From: Haladaptatus pallidirubidus
Lineage (GTDB): Archaea; Halobacteriota; Halobacteria; Halobacteriales; Haladaptataceae
Assembly (NCBI RefSeq): GCF_020700235.1
Contig: NZ_CP085301.1
Span: 124,001-188,000 of the forward strand
Direction: 5' to 3'
DNA: 64,000 bases
Below are positions 50,417-58,363 of the stretch, piece by piece. Position 1 is the stretch's first letter. The number at the start of each line of letters is the position of its first letter. Made by a program: the position numbers and the translations under genes. The notes under the pieces are model-generated. The model was not told the DNA's origin and made no database searches. It was given only the letters and a program-made list of their open reading frames with translations.

Positions 50417-51292
50417 CTACGCGAACTCGGATTCGAAGTCGAATCGGGTGTCGAACTCGCTTTCGGTGGACTCGACATCGCCGCGAGCGCACGACCGACA
50501 GTACTGATTTTCTCCCTGCTTCACCGTTTTGACGGGGATTCCAGCAAAATATTTCTTCTCGCTAAACGTTCTCTTGACGCCGGTTCCGACCGGGGCGGAG
50601 CAGACGATACAGGGAACCGTCGGTTCGGAGACGACTTTCTCGTCCGTTGAGCGAACGGTTCCGAAGGTGGTTAGCGACTCGAATCCCGGAACGTGCTGTG
50701 GTGCGAGCAGGAGCAAAAACAACCCGAGGATGAAGAATACGGCTCCGAAAAGCAGCACTCCCGTTCCGAAATTCGTCAACAGGATAATAAGACCAAAGAT
50801 AGTGGCGAAGAATCCGAGGACGGAACTAACGACGAACGCGGCGGCCGACTGCAGCGTCCAGTTGGTCGAAAAGTCGGTTTCGTCCACGTACTCATCCGCC
50901 CCGTCTTCTCTAAGTTCGATACGGTCGGCACCAGGCGAGTAGTTGTACCACGCGTAGAGGAGGTTGCCGAGCGGCGTGGTGAACAGTAAAAGGAGGACGT
51001 GGACGGGAATCGATCCGAACGTTCTATTTACCATCACGACGCGGTCGCCGTAATCGTGTTTTACCTCCCACCCCTCGACCATGCGGTCTTCGATGCGGCG
51101 GCGAAGTTCGGGGCGACGGCTCTTTACCCCCGTCCCGCGGCCGAATTTGGATGCCCCACCGAACGTGGATCGGAAATCGAACCCCGTGGAACCCGTTTCA
51201 ACCGCGGTTCCACACTGCGAGCAGAAAGACGCCCTGGGGGTGAGCATCGCCCCGCAGTGCGAGCAGAAGTTGGAGGTACGTCGGGGACTCAT
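50417..51292 (-). CDS. Zinc-ribbon membrane protein
   Basis: About 291 residues. The N-terminus has two CxxC pairs (FCSHCGAMLTPRASFCSQCG), a double zinc ribbon. A basic linker precedes at least three transmembrane helices (VHVLLLLFTTPLGNLLYA, AAAFVVSSVLGFFATIFG, GVLLFGAVFFILGLFLLLL). A second zinc knuckle (CIVCSAP ... YCRSCARG) sits at the C-terminus before an acidic tail. Function unknown. Confidence 0.85.
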   Translation of the reverse strand: MSPRRTSNFCSHCGAMLTPRASFCSQCGTAVETGSTGFDFRSTFGGASKFGRGTGVKSRRPELRRRIEDRMVEGWEVKHDYGDRVVMVNRTFGSIPVHVLLLLFTTPLGNLLYAWYNYSPGADRIELREDGADEYVDETDFSTNWTLQSAAAFVVSSVLGFFATIFGLIILLTNFGTGVLLFGAVFFILGLFLLLLAPQHVPGFESLTTFGTVRSTDEKVVSEPTVPCIVCSAPVGTGVKRTFSEKKYFAGIPVKTVKQGENQYCRSCARGDVESTESEFDTRFDFESEFA

Positions 51293-51385
51293 ACGAAAAA
51301 CGTGTTCGCCAGTTACCAAATATATTGCGTTGGGATGACCGGTTCGAACGTCTGAATCAATCCCGAAAACCCGTCGCTCGCGGCC

Positions 51386-52135
51386 TCACTCCTCGTCCAG
51401 GGCGACCGAAACGCCACGCCTTTCTACGTCCTCCACGAACGCTTCGGAGTCGGTTTCGAGCGCTGAAAACGTGTTGTAATGAATCGGAACCACCAGGTCG
51501 GGGGCGAGCTCTTCCGCGAGGTTCGCCGATTCGCGTCTGTCCATCGTGAAACTGCCGCCGATTGGCGGGAGGAACAGCGACACTTCGAGTTCTCGATGGC
51601 CCGTCAACACGTCGGAGTCACCGGGCCAGAAGACAGTCGTTTCGGCCAGCGAGAGCAGAAATCCGACGCCGAATCCGTTCGGGTGGTAGGGTTCGCCGTT
51701 CGCCCGCGTGTGCGGGCCGTCCGGTTCGTTGTAGGCCGGAAGCGACCACGCCTCGCAGTCGCCGACCCGTAGGCGGTCTTCCTCCCCGATTCGGCGAACG
51801 TCGTAAGGAAGGTCGTCCACCGCTTTTACGTCTCGGTCGATTTTCTCGGCGGTCACGCCTTCGTAGACGACCACGGTCGCGTCTTCGCTCGCAACGCGCT
51901 CTACGGCGTCCGAGTCGTAGTGGTGGTCGTGCGTGACGAAGACGACGTCCCCGTCTTTCGCGCGGTAATCGACCGGCTCCGGGTGTCCTACGTCCGGATT
52001 GTCGGGTTCCCAGCCGCCCGTCAACACGCCGTACCGTCCGGGGTCGATGTAGGCGACGAAGCCGCTCTCGGTTTCCAGTCGCACCGTCGCGTAGCCGAAC
52101 CAATCCACCGTCAACCCGTCGTGTCGAACCGTCAT
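51386..52135 (-). CDS. MBL-fold metal-dependent hydrolase (UlaG-like/UPF0173)
   Basis: About 249 residues. VDWFGYATVRLETESG is the UlaG-type opening; metal ligands are in VTHDHHYDSDAVE, and later LPAYNEPDGPHTR, FWPGDSDVLTGH and VVPIHYNTFSALETD. Hydrolase of unknown substrate; L-ascorbate-6-phosphate lactonase is the best known relative. Start at 52135 because upstream in-frame sequence is not conserved-looking. Confidence 0.88.
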   Translation of the reverse strand: MTVRHDGLTVDWFGYATVRLETESGFVAYIDPGRYGVLTGGWEPDNPDVGHPEPVDYRAKDGDVVFVTHDHHYDSDAVERVASEDATVVVYEGVTAEKIDRDVKAVDDLPYDVRRIGEEDRLRVGDCEAWSLPAYNEPDGPHTRANGEPYHPNGFGVGFLLSLAETTVFWPGDSDVLTGHRELEVSLFLPPIGGSFTMDRRESANLAEELAPDLVVPIHYNTFSALETDSEAFVEDVERRGVSVALDEE

Positions 52136-52283
52136 GTACGTCGATAGGGTCGTTCTCGGACAAAAGGATTCGGGCACGGGGACGCGTATGGTTGCTTGCG
52201 GTGCGGAGGCGGTCTGATTGGAACCGGCAGTACACGACACCTCCTCGGGAATTTACAACTCTCCCTAAAAACGATTCAACTCT

Positions 52284-53930
52284 CTATTGCGATTCCGCGA
52301 GCCGCTCGACGCGCGCCAACGAATCAGCGTCCTCTGGCGATTTATCGTCCCTCACACCCAAAAATCGCGGGAATCGGAGGGCGTACCCAGACGAGTACGT
52401 CGGCGATTGCTGAATTTCCTCGTAGCCCACCTCGAACACGATTCGTGGCGAAATATCCACGGTTTGCCCGTCCTGCGCTGCGATGTGAGGTTCGAGCAGT
52501 TCGGTCAGTTCGGCCAGTTCCTCGTCCGTGATTCCGGTGGCGACCTTACCGAGGGTTTCGAACTCGCCATCTTCGGTCCGTGCCGATAGCAGGAAGGTGC
52601 CGAGGAAACTCGCCCGGCGTCCTTCACCCCACTCCGCGCCGGTGACGACGAGGTCGAGGGTTTCCACGTCGGGTTTCCGCTTGAGCCAGTTTTTCCCTCG
52701 ACGACCCGGTGAGTAGGTCGATTCGGGATTTTTCAGCATGATCCCCTCGTGACCCGCGTCGAGCGCGTTCGCTTCTATCTCCGCAATTTCGTCGGCGTCG
52801 CCGGTGACGGTGAGCGCCGATACACCACCCGAAAGTATCGCCCGCAATCGGTCGTGGCGCTCGGTGAGCGGTACGGTGAGCAAGTCCTCGCCGTCCGCGT
52901 GCAGGCAGTCGAACGCCCGGAGTTCGACCGCGACCTGCTCGCGGGCGCGGGCCACGTCGTGTTTCCGGCGGAATCGCCGCAGAATTTCCTGAAACGGGAG
53001 GGGTTCGCCGTCGTCCATCGCAACGACTTCGCCGTCCACGATGGCTGGAACGGAGAGGTTTTCCCGGGTGTACTCCGCGATTTCCGGTAACGCGGCCGTC
53101 ACGTCCTCCATGTTCCGCGAGAAGACGCTGACTTCCTCGCCGTCGTAGTGGATTTGAACCCGCGCGCCGTCGAATTTCCATTCGATTCCCGCCTCCTCCC
53201 AGTCGTAGAGCGCGTCCGTGACGGTTCCGGCCTGCGCGAGCATGGCTTGTACCGGCCTGCCGACTTCCAGTTGTAGGTCAGCCAATCCCGAGTGGCCCTC
53301 GTCGCGGGCCACTCGGGCGACCCTGCCGTAGTCGTTCGACACCTGAAGCGCGCGCTCTGCCGCCTCGACAGGTACGTCGAAAGCGCCCGCGATGGCGTCC
53401 CGAACCGTTCCTTCGCCCACGCCGATTCGCATCTCCGAGAGGACGAGACGGGCGAGATACCGCGCTTCCTGCGTACTCGTGCGGTTGAACAGGCCGAACA
53501 AGATGTCGATTTTGGTGTCCTGACTACCCGTCCCCTCGACCCCGGCCAGCGTTTCGAGTTCGTTCGCGACTTCCGCGACGGTCAACTCCTCCCGACCTGC
53601 GCCGAAGGCTGCCAACCCCTGTTGGCCGCCGAAATCGTAACTGCCCGCAACCTCGCCGATGTCGCCCATCTCGGCGAGCCGATTTTCCACGTCGTCCGCC
53701 GAAACGTTCTGCCCGGCGGCGCGCGCAATCGCGGCGTAGCAGTAGTTGGGGCCGATGTCGAGCGTCGTCGAGTCCCACGCCGGAAACACACGACCCTGCA
53801 CGAACCGAGCGAGGACTTCGAGGTCGTCGTTCGCCGACGCGAGGAGGTCGGTGACGGCCTTGATGATGTCGGTGTCGGCGCTTAGCCCCTCGATGTCTCC
53901 GGCCCGTTCCGCGAACTCCGCGAACTCCAT
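52284..53930 (-). CDS. ligA: ATP-dependent DNA ligase
   Basis: Seals nicks during replication and repair. About 548 residues. An N-terminal DNA-binding domain is followed by the adenylation site WKFDGARVQIHYDG (Lys nucleophile in KxDG). Other nucleotidyltransferase motifs are FSRNMEDVT (III), VDGEVVAMD (IV), EGIMLKNPES (IV/V) and WLKRKPD (V). The OB domain ends with SPTYSSGYALRFPRF. ATG 53930 (MEFAEFAERAGD) gives the usual N-terminus. Confidence 0.95.
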   Translation of the reverse strand: MEFAEFAERAGDIEGLSADTDIIKAVTDLLASANDDLEVLARFVQGRVFPAWDSTTLDIGPNYCYAAIARAAGQNVSADDVENRLAEMGDIGEVAGSYDFGGQQGLAAFGAGREELTVAEVANELETLAGVEGTGSQDTKIDILFGLFNRTSTQEARYLARLVLSEMRIGVGEGTVRDAIAGAFDVPVEAAERALQVSNDYGRVARVARDEGHSGLADLQLEVGRPVQAMLAQAGTVTDALYDWEEAGIEWKFDGARVQIHYDGEEVSVFSRNMEDVTAALPEIAEYTRENLSVPAIVDGEVVAMDDGEPLPFQEILRRFRRKHDVARAREQVAVELRAFDCLHADGEDLLTVPLTERHDRLRAILSGGVSALTVTGDADEIAEIEANALDAGHEGIMLKNPESTYSPGRRGKNWLKRKPDVETLDLVVTGAEWGEGRRASFLGTFLLSARTEDGEFETLGKVATGITDEELAELTELLEPHIAAQDGQTVDISPRIVFEVGYEEIQQSPTYSSGYALRFPRFLGVRDDKSPEDADSLARVERLAESQ

Positions 53931-54129
53931 TACCGACGGTTGCAAGTAGCCGGAGTTAAAGCCACGGCTTTCGATTTCCGGGCGATTCACTGGGTTACGG
54001 AGAGTCGAATATTTTCGACTCTCCGTTCGTGATGACGGCGAACACTGTCGAAAGTAGAGACGGAAAAACAGCCAACACAGCCACGACGAAGCCCGTGGAT
54101 TGAAGCCGTTGGCACGCCCATTCCAGCGC
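53931..54129. repeat. Divergent ligA / GCS2 gap with two strong hairpins
   Basis: A nested hairpin lies at 53950-53981 (outer CCGGA/TCCGG, inner AAAGCC/GGCTTT). A perfect 13-bp stem (ACGGAGAGTCGAA, loop TATT) occupies 53997-54026. Further on, GAAGCCCGTGGATTGAAGCCG resembles the end signals of IS200/IS605-type elements. The structures may be operators, RNA elements or relics of such an element. Confidence 0.55.
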
Positions 54130-55653
54130 ATGACAGACGACCTTGCGTCGCAGGTAAAAGATGTGCTCGGAGTTGACCGCGAGGAGTTCCAAGCTCGCGT
54201 CGAAGAGGACGCAGAGGTCATCAAGGAGGAACTCGCGAACGGAACATTCGACAACCCGCAAGCGATCGTCGGCTTCGAATACGAGTTTTACGCCGTGGAC
54301 AGGGAAACGAAAGCCCTCTCTCGCGTTCCGCGCCGACTGCTGGAACTCATCGGATTCGAGAAGGAACTCGGCCTGCACAACGCCGAGATGTCCACGAGTC
54401 CACAGCCGCTGAACGCGCACGGGTTGGCCGCACAGGAAGCGGAGGTAAAAGCCCGCCTCTCGGCGGCGGAAGACCGAACGACGGCCGAGAAGATGCTCCT
54501 CGTCAGCGACGGCCTGTGGACGATTCCCCCAGAGGGCGAGACGGCGCGTGAGTATCTCACCAACAGTATCGAGGACGAAGGCACCCGAATCGCGTCGAAC
54601 ATGAGCGATTCGGTTCGCTATCACGCGATGGCGAACACCGACGCAGAAGTCGGGATGAAACTCGACGCACCGCACGTCTCACTCGAAGCGGACACGGTGA
54701 TGCCGGAAAGCCTCATCACCTCCATTCAACCCCATTTTCAGGTCCCGCACGCCCGCGACCTTCCGACGTATTTCCGCTACGCCACGCGAATCGCGGCCCC
54801 CCTGTTGGCGCTCGGCGTCAACTCGCCGTTCTTCCCGCCCGACCTGTACGACAGCGCGCCGCCGGAGAAAATCGTGGACGAGGCGTGGATGGAGAATCGA
54901 ATCGGAGTCTTCGAATCCGTCTTGAACGCCGAAGACCCCGGAAAGGTCTGTTTTCCCCAGGATGTCGAATCGACGGAAGAAGCCATCGACGACATCGTAG
55001 ACGACCGTACCATCGTTCCGATGCCCGTCTCGCGCTCGGACAGGTTCGACGACGGCTTCGCCCATTTCAGACTAAAACACGGCACCTACTGGCGGTGGGT
55101 TCGTCCGGTGTTCGGTGGGGCCACGCGCTCTGCCGCGAACGCCCGCATCGAGTTCAGGCCGATCGCCGCCCAACCGACGGTTCGGGACTCGATCGCGTTT
55201 CAGGCGGCCTTCGCGGGATTGCTCGAAAGCACCTTCCGCAGGGAACACCCCGTCACGCATCTCGACTGGGTCGTCGCCCGCGACAACTTCTACACAGCGA
55301 TGCGCGACGGACTCGACGCCGATATCTACTGGATTACGAACGACGGACAAGAGACGACGGATACGGAGGAACTGTTCGCCGACCTGTTCGCCCACGCAAA
55401 AGATGGGTTACAGGCCCGCGGCCTGTCGGACGAACAAGCCGCGAAATATCTCTGGCCGCTCCGCCAGCGCGCCCGTCACGGCATCACGCCCGCGAAGTGG
55501 AAGAAAAACGAGGTGCGCGAGCGAATCGAAGACGGCGCGAGTTTGGAAGGTGCGATTGCTGAAATGCAGGAAAGGTACATCGAAAAACAGACCGACACCC
55601 TCATCGACGGAAGCTTTGCGAACTGGGTCGGTCGGGGGAAAACGGAGTTCTGA
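54130..55653 (+). CDS. GCS2-like carboxylate-amine ligase (glutamate-cysteine ligase family)
   Basis: About 507 residues. The GCS2-type active site is suggested by VGFEYEFYAVD (ExE), HNAEMSTSPQPLNAHGL, SIQPHFQVPHARDLP and NARIEFRPIAAQPT. Enzymes of this type make gamma-glutamylcysteine, the main haloarchaeal thiol precursor, but the protein is longer than canonical YbdK-type GshA and may use another substrate. ATG 54130 was chosen. It stands divergent from ligA. Confidence 0.85.
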   Translation: MTDDLASQVKDVLGVDREEFQARVEEDAEVIKEELANGTFDNPQAIVGFEYEFYAVDRETKALSRVPRRLLELIGFEKELGLHNAEMSTSPQPLNAHGLAAQEAEVKARLSAAEDRTTAEKMLLVSDGLWTIPPEGETAREYLTNSIEDEGTRIASNMSDSVRYHAMANTDAEVGMKLDAPHVSLEADTVMPESLITSIQPHFQVPHARDLPTYFRYATRIAAPLLALGVNSPFFPPDLYDSAPPEKIVDEAWMENRIGVFESVLNAEDPGKVCFPQDVESTEEAIDDIVDDRTIVPMPVSRSDRFDDGFAHFRLKHGTYWRWVRPVFGGATRSAANARIEFRPIAAQPTVRDSIAFQAAFAGLLESTFRREHPVTHLDWVVARDNFYTAMRDGLDADIYWITNDGQETTDTEELFADLFAHAKDGLQARGLSDEQAAKYLWPLRQRARHGITPAKWKKNEVRERIEDGASLEGAIAEMQERYIEKQTDTLIDGSFANWVGRGKTEF

Positions 55654-55719
55654 GACGGTTACGACTGCGGTCGCTGTCCGACAGAAGAGGGAAAGAAACG
55701 AAAGGAGAAGAAAACCGCT

Positions 55720-56454
55720 CTAAAGAACGTCGTCGAAGTTTTTGTGACCGTTGATAGTGACGCCCTCGTCGGTGATTTCGGCGAGGAAAACGCCGTTTCC
55801 GCTTCCCGTGTCGCGCTCGACGGCGCTTTTGATGCCGCGGGCCGCGATGGTTTTCGCTTCCTCGTTCGAGAGACCTTCCTCGTACTCCTGTTCTAAGACA
55901 CCGTAGGCGAGTTGCATCCCGCTTCCCGTGACGGTGTAATCGTCGGACATGACGCCGCCTGCGGGGTCGAGACTGTAGATGTGTGCGCCTTCCTCGTCGA
56001 TACCGCCGAGAATCGGCGATACCATGAAGAACGGGCCGCCGCGGAGCATGTTGCCCGCGAGCGTGGAGAGCGCCTGCATGCTCATCTGTTCGCCACGGCG
56101 GGATTCGTAGAGGTTCGACTCGATGCGCATCGTTCGGATGAACGACTGGGCACCGCCGACCGAACCAGCCATCGTGAGTGCGGCGGTCGGGTGAATCTGT
56201 TCGACCTTCTGGACGTTCTTGTTCGAAACGAAACGACCGCCGAGGCTGGCGCGCATGTCCGTCGCCATGACGACGCCGTCAGCGGTGGTCAGACCGATTG
56301 TAGTCGTGCCGGTTTTGTTGACATTTTTCATGTCCTTCTCCGAGAAGTTGTTCTCGGGGAGCGAGCCGATTTCCGGCTCGTAGGGATTCGTCTGGCCGCT
56401 TCCGAAGCGCTCCATATTACGTGAAAATTCGGAGTCGTGCATTGGGCTACGCAT
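55720..56454 (-). CDS. psmB: Proteasome subunit beta
   Basis: Catalytic 20S core subunit. About 244 residues. After a 49-residue propeptide the sequence G/TTTIGLTTADGVVMATD marks autocleavage, exposing the nucleophile Thr. Other core residues: Asp/Arg of ATDMRAS, Lys in the GGRFVSNKNVQKVE region, and GSGMQLAYGVLE with GNGVFLAEIT at the end. The 5' end at 56454 gives MRSPMHDSEF, like other haloarchaeal PsmB proteins; a start at 56517 adds unrelated residues. Confidence 0.96.
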   Translation of the reverse strand: MRSPMHDSEFSRNMERFGSGQTNPYEPEIGSLPENNFSEKDMKNVNKTGTTTIGLTTADGVVMATDMRASLGGRFVSNKNVQKVEQIHPTAALTMAGSVGGAQSFIRTMRIESNLYESRRGEQMSMQALSTLAGNMLRGGPFFMVSPILGGIDEEGAHIYSLDPAGGVMSDDYTVTGSGMQLAYGVLEQEYEEGLSNEEAKTIAARGIKSAVERDTGSGNGVFLAEITDEGVTINGHKNFDDVL

Positions 56455-56544
56455 TAGCCGAACGTAGTCCGCCAGTACTGATAAAACCAACCCTTTCGGT
56501 GTGCGATTCCGTGACAAAGGGCCGGGTAAAAACGCAGGACGCGA

Positions 56545-56724
56545 TTACGGACGTGGCTCTATAGACTCCTCATATGCGTTTCCGATAGACTCCATGAGTC
56601 GGTGCATCGGGAACGGCACTCCGACCCGCCGGGCCATGATGGCAACCGGGAGCAGGAGGATACCGGTCAGGACGCTCATCTGGTACAGGGCGAACAACGT
56701 CGCGCGTCGTAGCGGTGCGAACAT
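56545..56724 (-). CDS. Small haloarchaeal membrane protein
   Basis: 59 residues with start MFAPLRRATLFALYQMSVLTGILLLPVAIMA, one or two helices, then RRVGVPFPMHRLMESIGNAYE. No family assigned; the size and conserved-looking C-terminus suggest a real protein. A TATA-like TTTTTATACC at about 56756-56764 precedes it at promoter distance. psmB lies downstream on the same strand. Confidence 0.68.
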   Translation of the reverse strand: MFAPLRRATLFALYQMSVLTGILLLPVAIMARRVGVPFPMHRLMESIGNAYEESIEPRP

Positions 56725-57047
56725 CTGAAACCTCGACCGAGGCTGAGCCGCATCGGTATAAAAACGTTTATGATGAATATAATTCATAATGTTTTTATTC
56801 TAGCTACTACCCCGTTGCAGTCTCTCGATTCAACCATGGTTGTTTTCCAAACAACTCTACGCGGATTCGACGGCGATTCCGCGTCAGAACTGGGTTTCTA
56901 ACGCCGGGAGTATGCATAAGTTATGGACATTATCCGTCTCTCGTGCGCACTCGAACGGTCGAATGACGGAATCGAACCGGAAAACGAATCCAACGAAACC
57001 AACAGCGTGGCCGCAAGGATTGACGCGTGTCGCCTCCAATCACAGTT
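56725..57047. promoter_or_regulatory. Divergent gap with an A+T-rich imperfect palindrome
   Basis: The sequence around 56760-56800 is an imperfect palindrome: AAAAACGTTTATGATGAAT and ATTCATAATGTTTTT flank a three-base centre. It lies next to the predicted TATA box of the minus-strand gene, the right place for an operator. The rest (56820-57047) contains no supported gene. Confidence 0.45.
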
Positions 57048-57728
57048 ATGAATGTCGTCGTCGAATTTCGACTCCCGACCAACGGATTCGCCCTGGGCGA
57101 ACTGTTCGTCCACTGCCCAAACGTGCGAATCGAACTGGAACGCATCGTTCCAACGGGGGAGGAAACGATGCCGTTCTTTTGGGTCATCGGCGATGCGACG
57201 TTCGTCACCGACGTACCTATCGAGGGGTTGCCAATCGATTCCCTCGACGTGCTAAGCGAAACCGAACACGGCGCGCTCTGTCAGGCCGTCTGGTCGAACA
57301 ATGGTGGAATCTACGAGATACTGACCGAACAGGAGGCGACCGTTCTTTACGCCGAGGGCAATCGTGGCGGATGGCTGTTTCGCGTCAGATTCCCCGACCA
57401 CGAAGCCACGAAGCAGTTCAGCGAGGCGTGTGAGGAGGCGTCGATTTCCTACGAAGTGCGTCGAATCTACCCGGTTTCTGCGCTCCCGATGGAGCGATAC
57501 GATCTCACCGAAGAACAGCGGGAGGCCCTCGTTACTGCGTTCGAATCGGGCTACTTCCGCGTCCCTCGAGGAATTTCGCTCTCGGAACTAGCGGAGACGC
57601 TGGACATTTCGCCGCAAGCCGCATCAGGTCGGCTACGACGGGGGTTAGACCGAATGCTTGACTCGGCTCTGTTTCCCCAAGCGAATCAACGAAACTATCT
57701 GAGGGGTAATAAAGACGTGAATCAGTAA
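57048..57728 (+). CDS. HTH_10 (bat-type) transcriptional regulator
   Basis: About 226 residues. N-terminal Bat-type sensor region without PAS or GAF (VVVEFRLPTNGFALGELF ... GGWLFRVRFPDHEATKQFSEACEE), then HTH_10 at the end: LTEEQREALVTAFESGYFRVPR, SLSELAETLDISPQAASGRLRRG. It probably regulates nearby or distant genes; the HalOD1 gene follows after 84 bases. ATG 57048 was chosen. Confidence 0.92.
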   Translation: MNVVVEFRLPTNGFALGELFVHCPNVRIELERIVPTGEETMPFFWVIGDATFVTDVPIEGLPIDSLDVLSETEHGALCQAVWSNNGGIYEILTEQEATVLYAEGNRGGWLFRVRFPDHEATKQFSEACEEASISYEVRRIYPVSALPMERYDLTEEQREALVTAFESGYFRVPRGISLSELAETLDISPQAASGRLRRGLDRMLDSALFPQANQRNYLRGNKDVNQ

Positions 57729-57812
57729 ACCCCAAGGATTCACTACATCGTTCCCCCATCTCCGAAGGTATGAAATTGCGAACTGCCCTCCAACGAATTC
57801 GGGTTCACTGAG

Positions 57813-58124
57813 GTGTTTGAAATGTGCACAAAGTCACACGACGAGCGCCGAAGTACGCACGAGATAGACAAAACGGTCCTCCACGAAGTGAAATACGACG
57901 ACGGTCCGATTACCGAAACAGTAGTCGAGGCAATCGCGGAGGTGTCGGACGACCCGCCAACCGAGATGAAACCGCTCTACGAGAGCGTTAGTCCCGATGC
58001 ATTGAGGGACTTGTTCGACCGACCATCTCACGCGAATGTTCCGTCCCGCGTCGAGTTTCGACACCACGGGTACGCCATCGTTATCGAGCGTGACGGACGG
58101 GTCGCTATCTGTGACCCGAACTGA
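57813..58124 (+). CDS. HalOD1 output-domain protein
   Basis: 103 residues from GTG 57813; ATG 57822 would give 100. The pattern ITETVVEAIAEVSDDPPTEMKPLYESVSPDALRDLF followed by EFRHHGYAIVIERDGRVAI is HalOD1. It is the second HalOD1 protein placed directly after an HTH_10 regulator in this window. Effector function unknown. Confidence 0.8.
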   Translation: MFEMCTKSHDERRSTHEIDKTVLHEVKYDDGPITETVVEAIAEVSDDPPTEMKPLYESVSPDALRDLFDRPSHANVPSRVEFRHHGYAIVIERDGRVAICDPN

Positions 58125-58165
58125 GGCCAGTACGCTTTTGCGCTCGTCAACCGTAGCATGAGGTT

Positions 58166-58363
58166 ATGCCTGACACGCTGTACGACGTGTACCTCGTTCC
58201 GTCCGGTACGCGCGGGGGAGAGCAGAACATCGTCTCGCCGGTTGAGGGTGACAAGTTGGAGTTTTACGAGACGGGGGTGTGGTTGCGACGAAAAGGCGGA
58301 CGAAACTTCTTTCCCTACGAACAAATTCGAACGATTCGAGAACACGAAGGCGAGAGACCGTAG
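58166..58363 (+). CDS. Small conserved-looking hypothetical protein
   Basis: 65 residues. MPDTLYDVYLVPSGTRGGEQNIVSPVEG, then LEFYETGVWLRRKGGRNFFPYEQIRTIREH. The alternating hydrophobic pattern suggests a small beta-rich fold, perhaps PH-like. No family name. It ends one base before the convergent adenine deaminase gene. Confidence 0.68.
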   Translation: MPDTLYDVYLVPSGTRGGEQNIVSPVEGDKLEFYETGVWLRRKGGRNFFPYEQIRTIREHEGERP

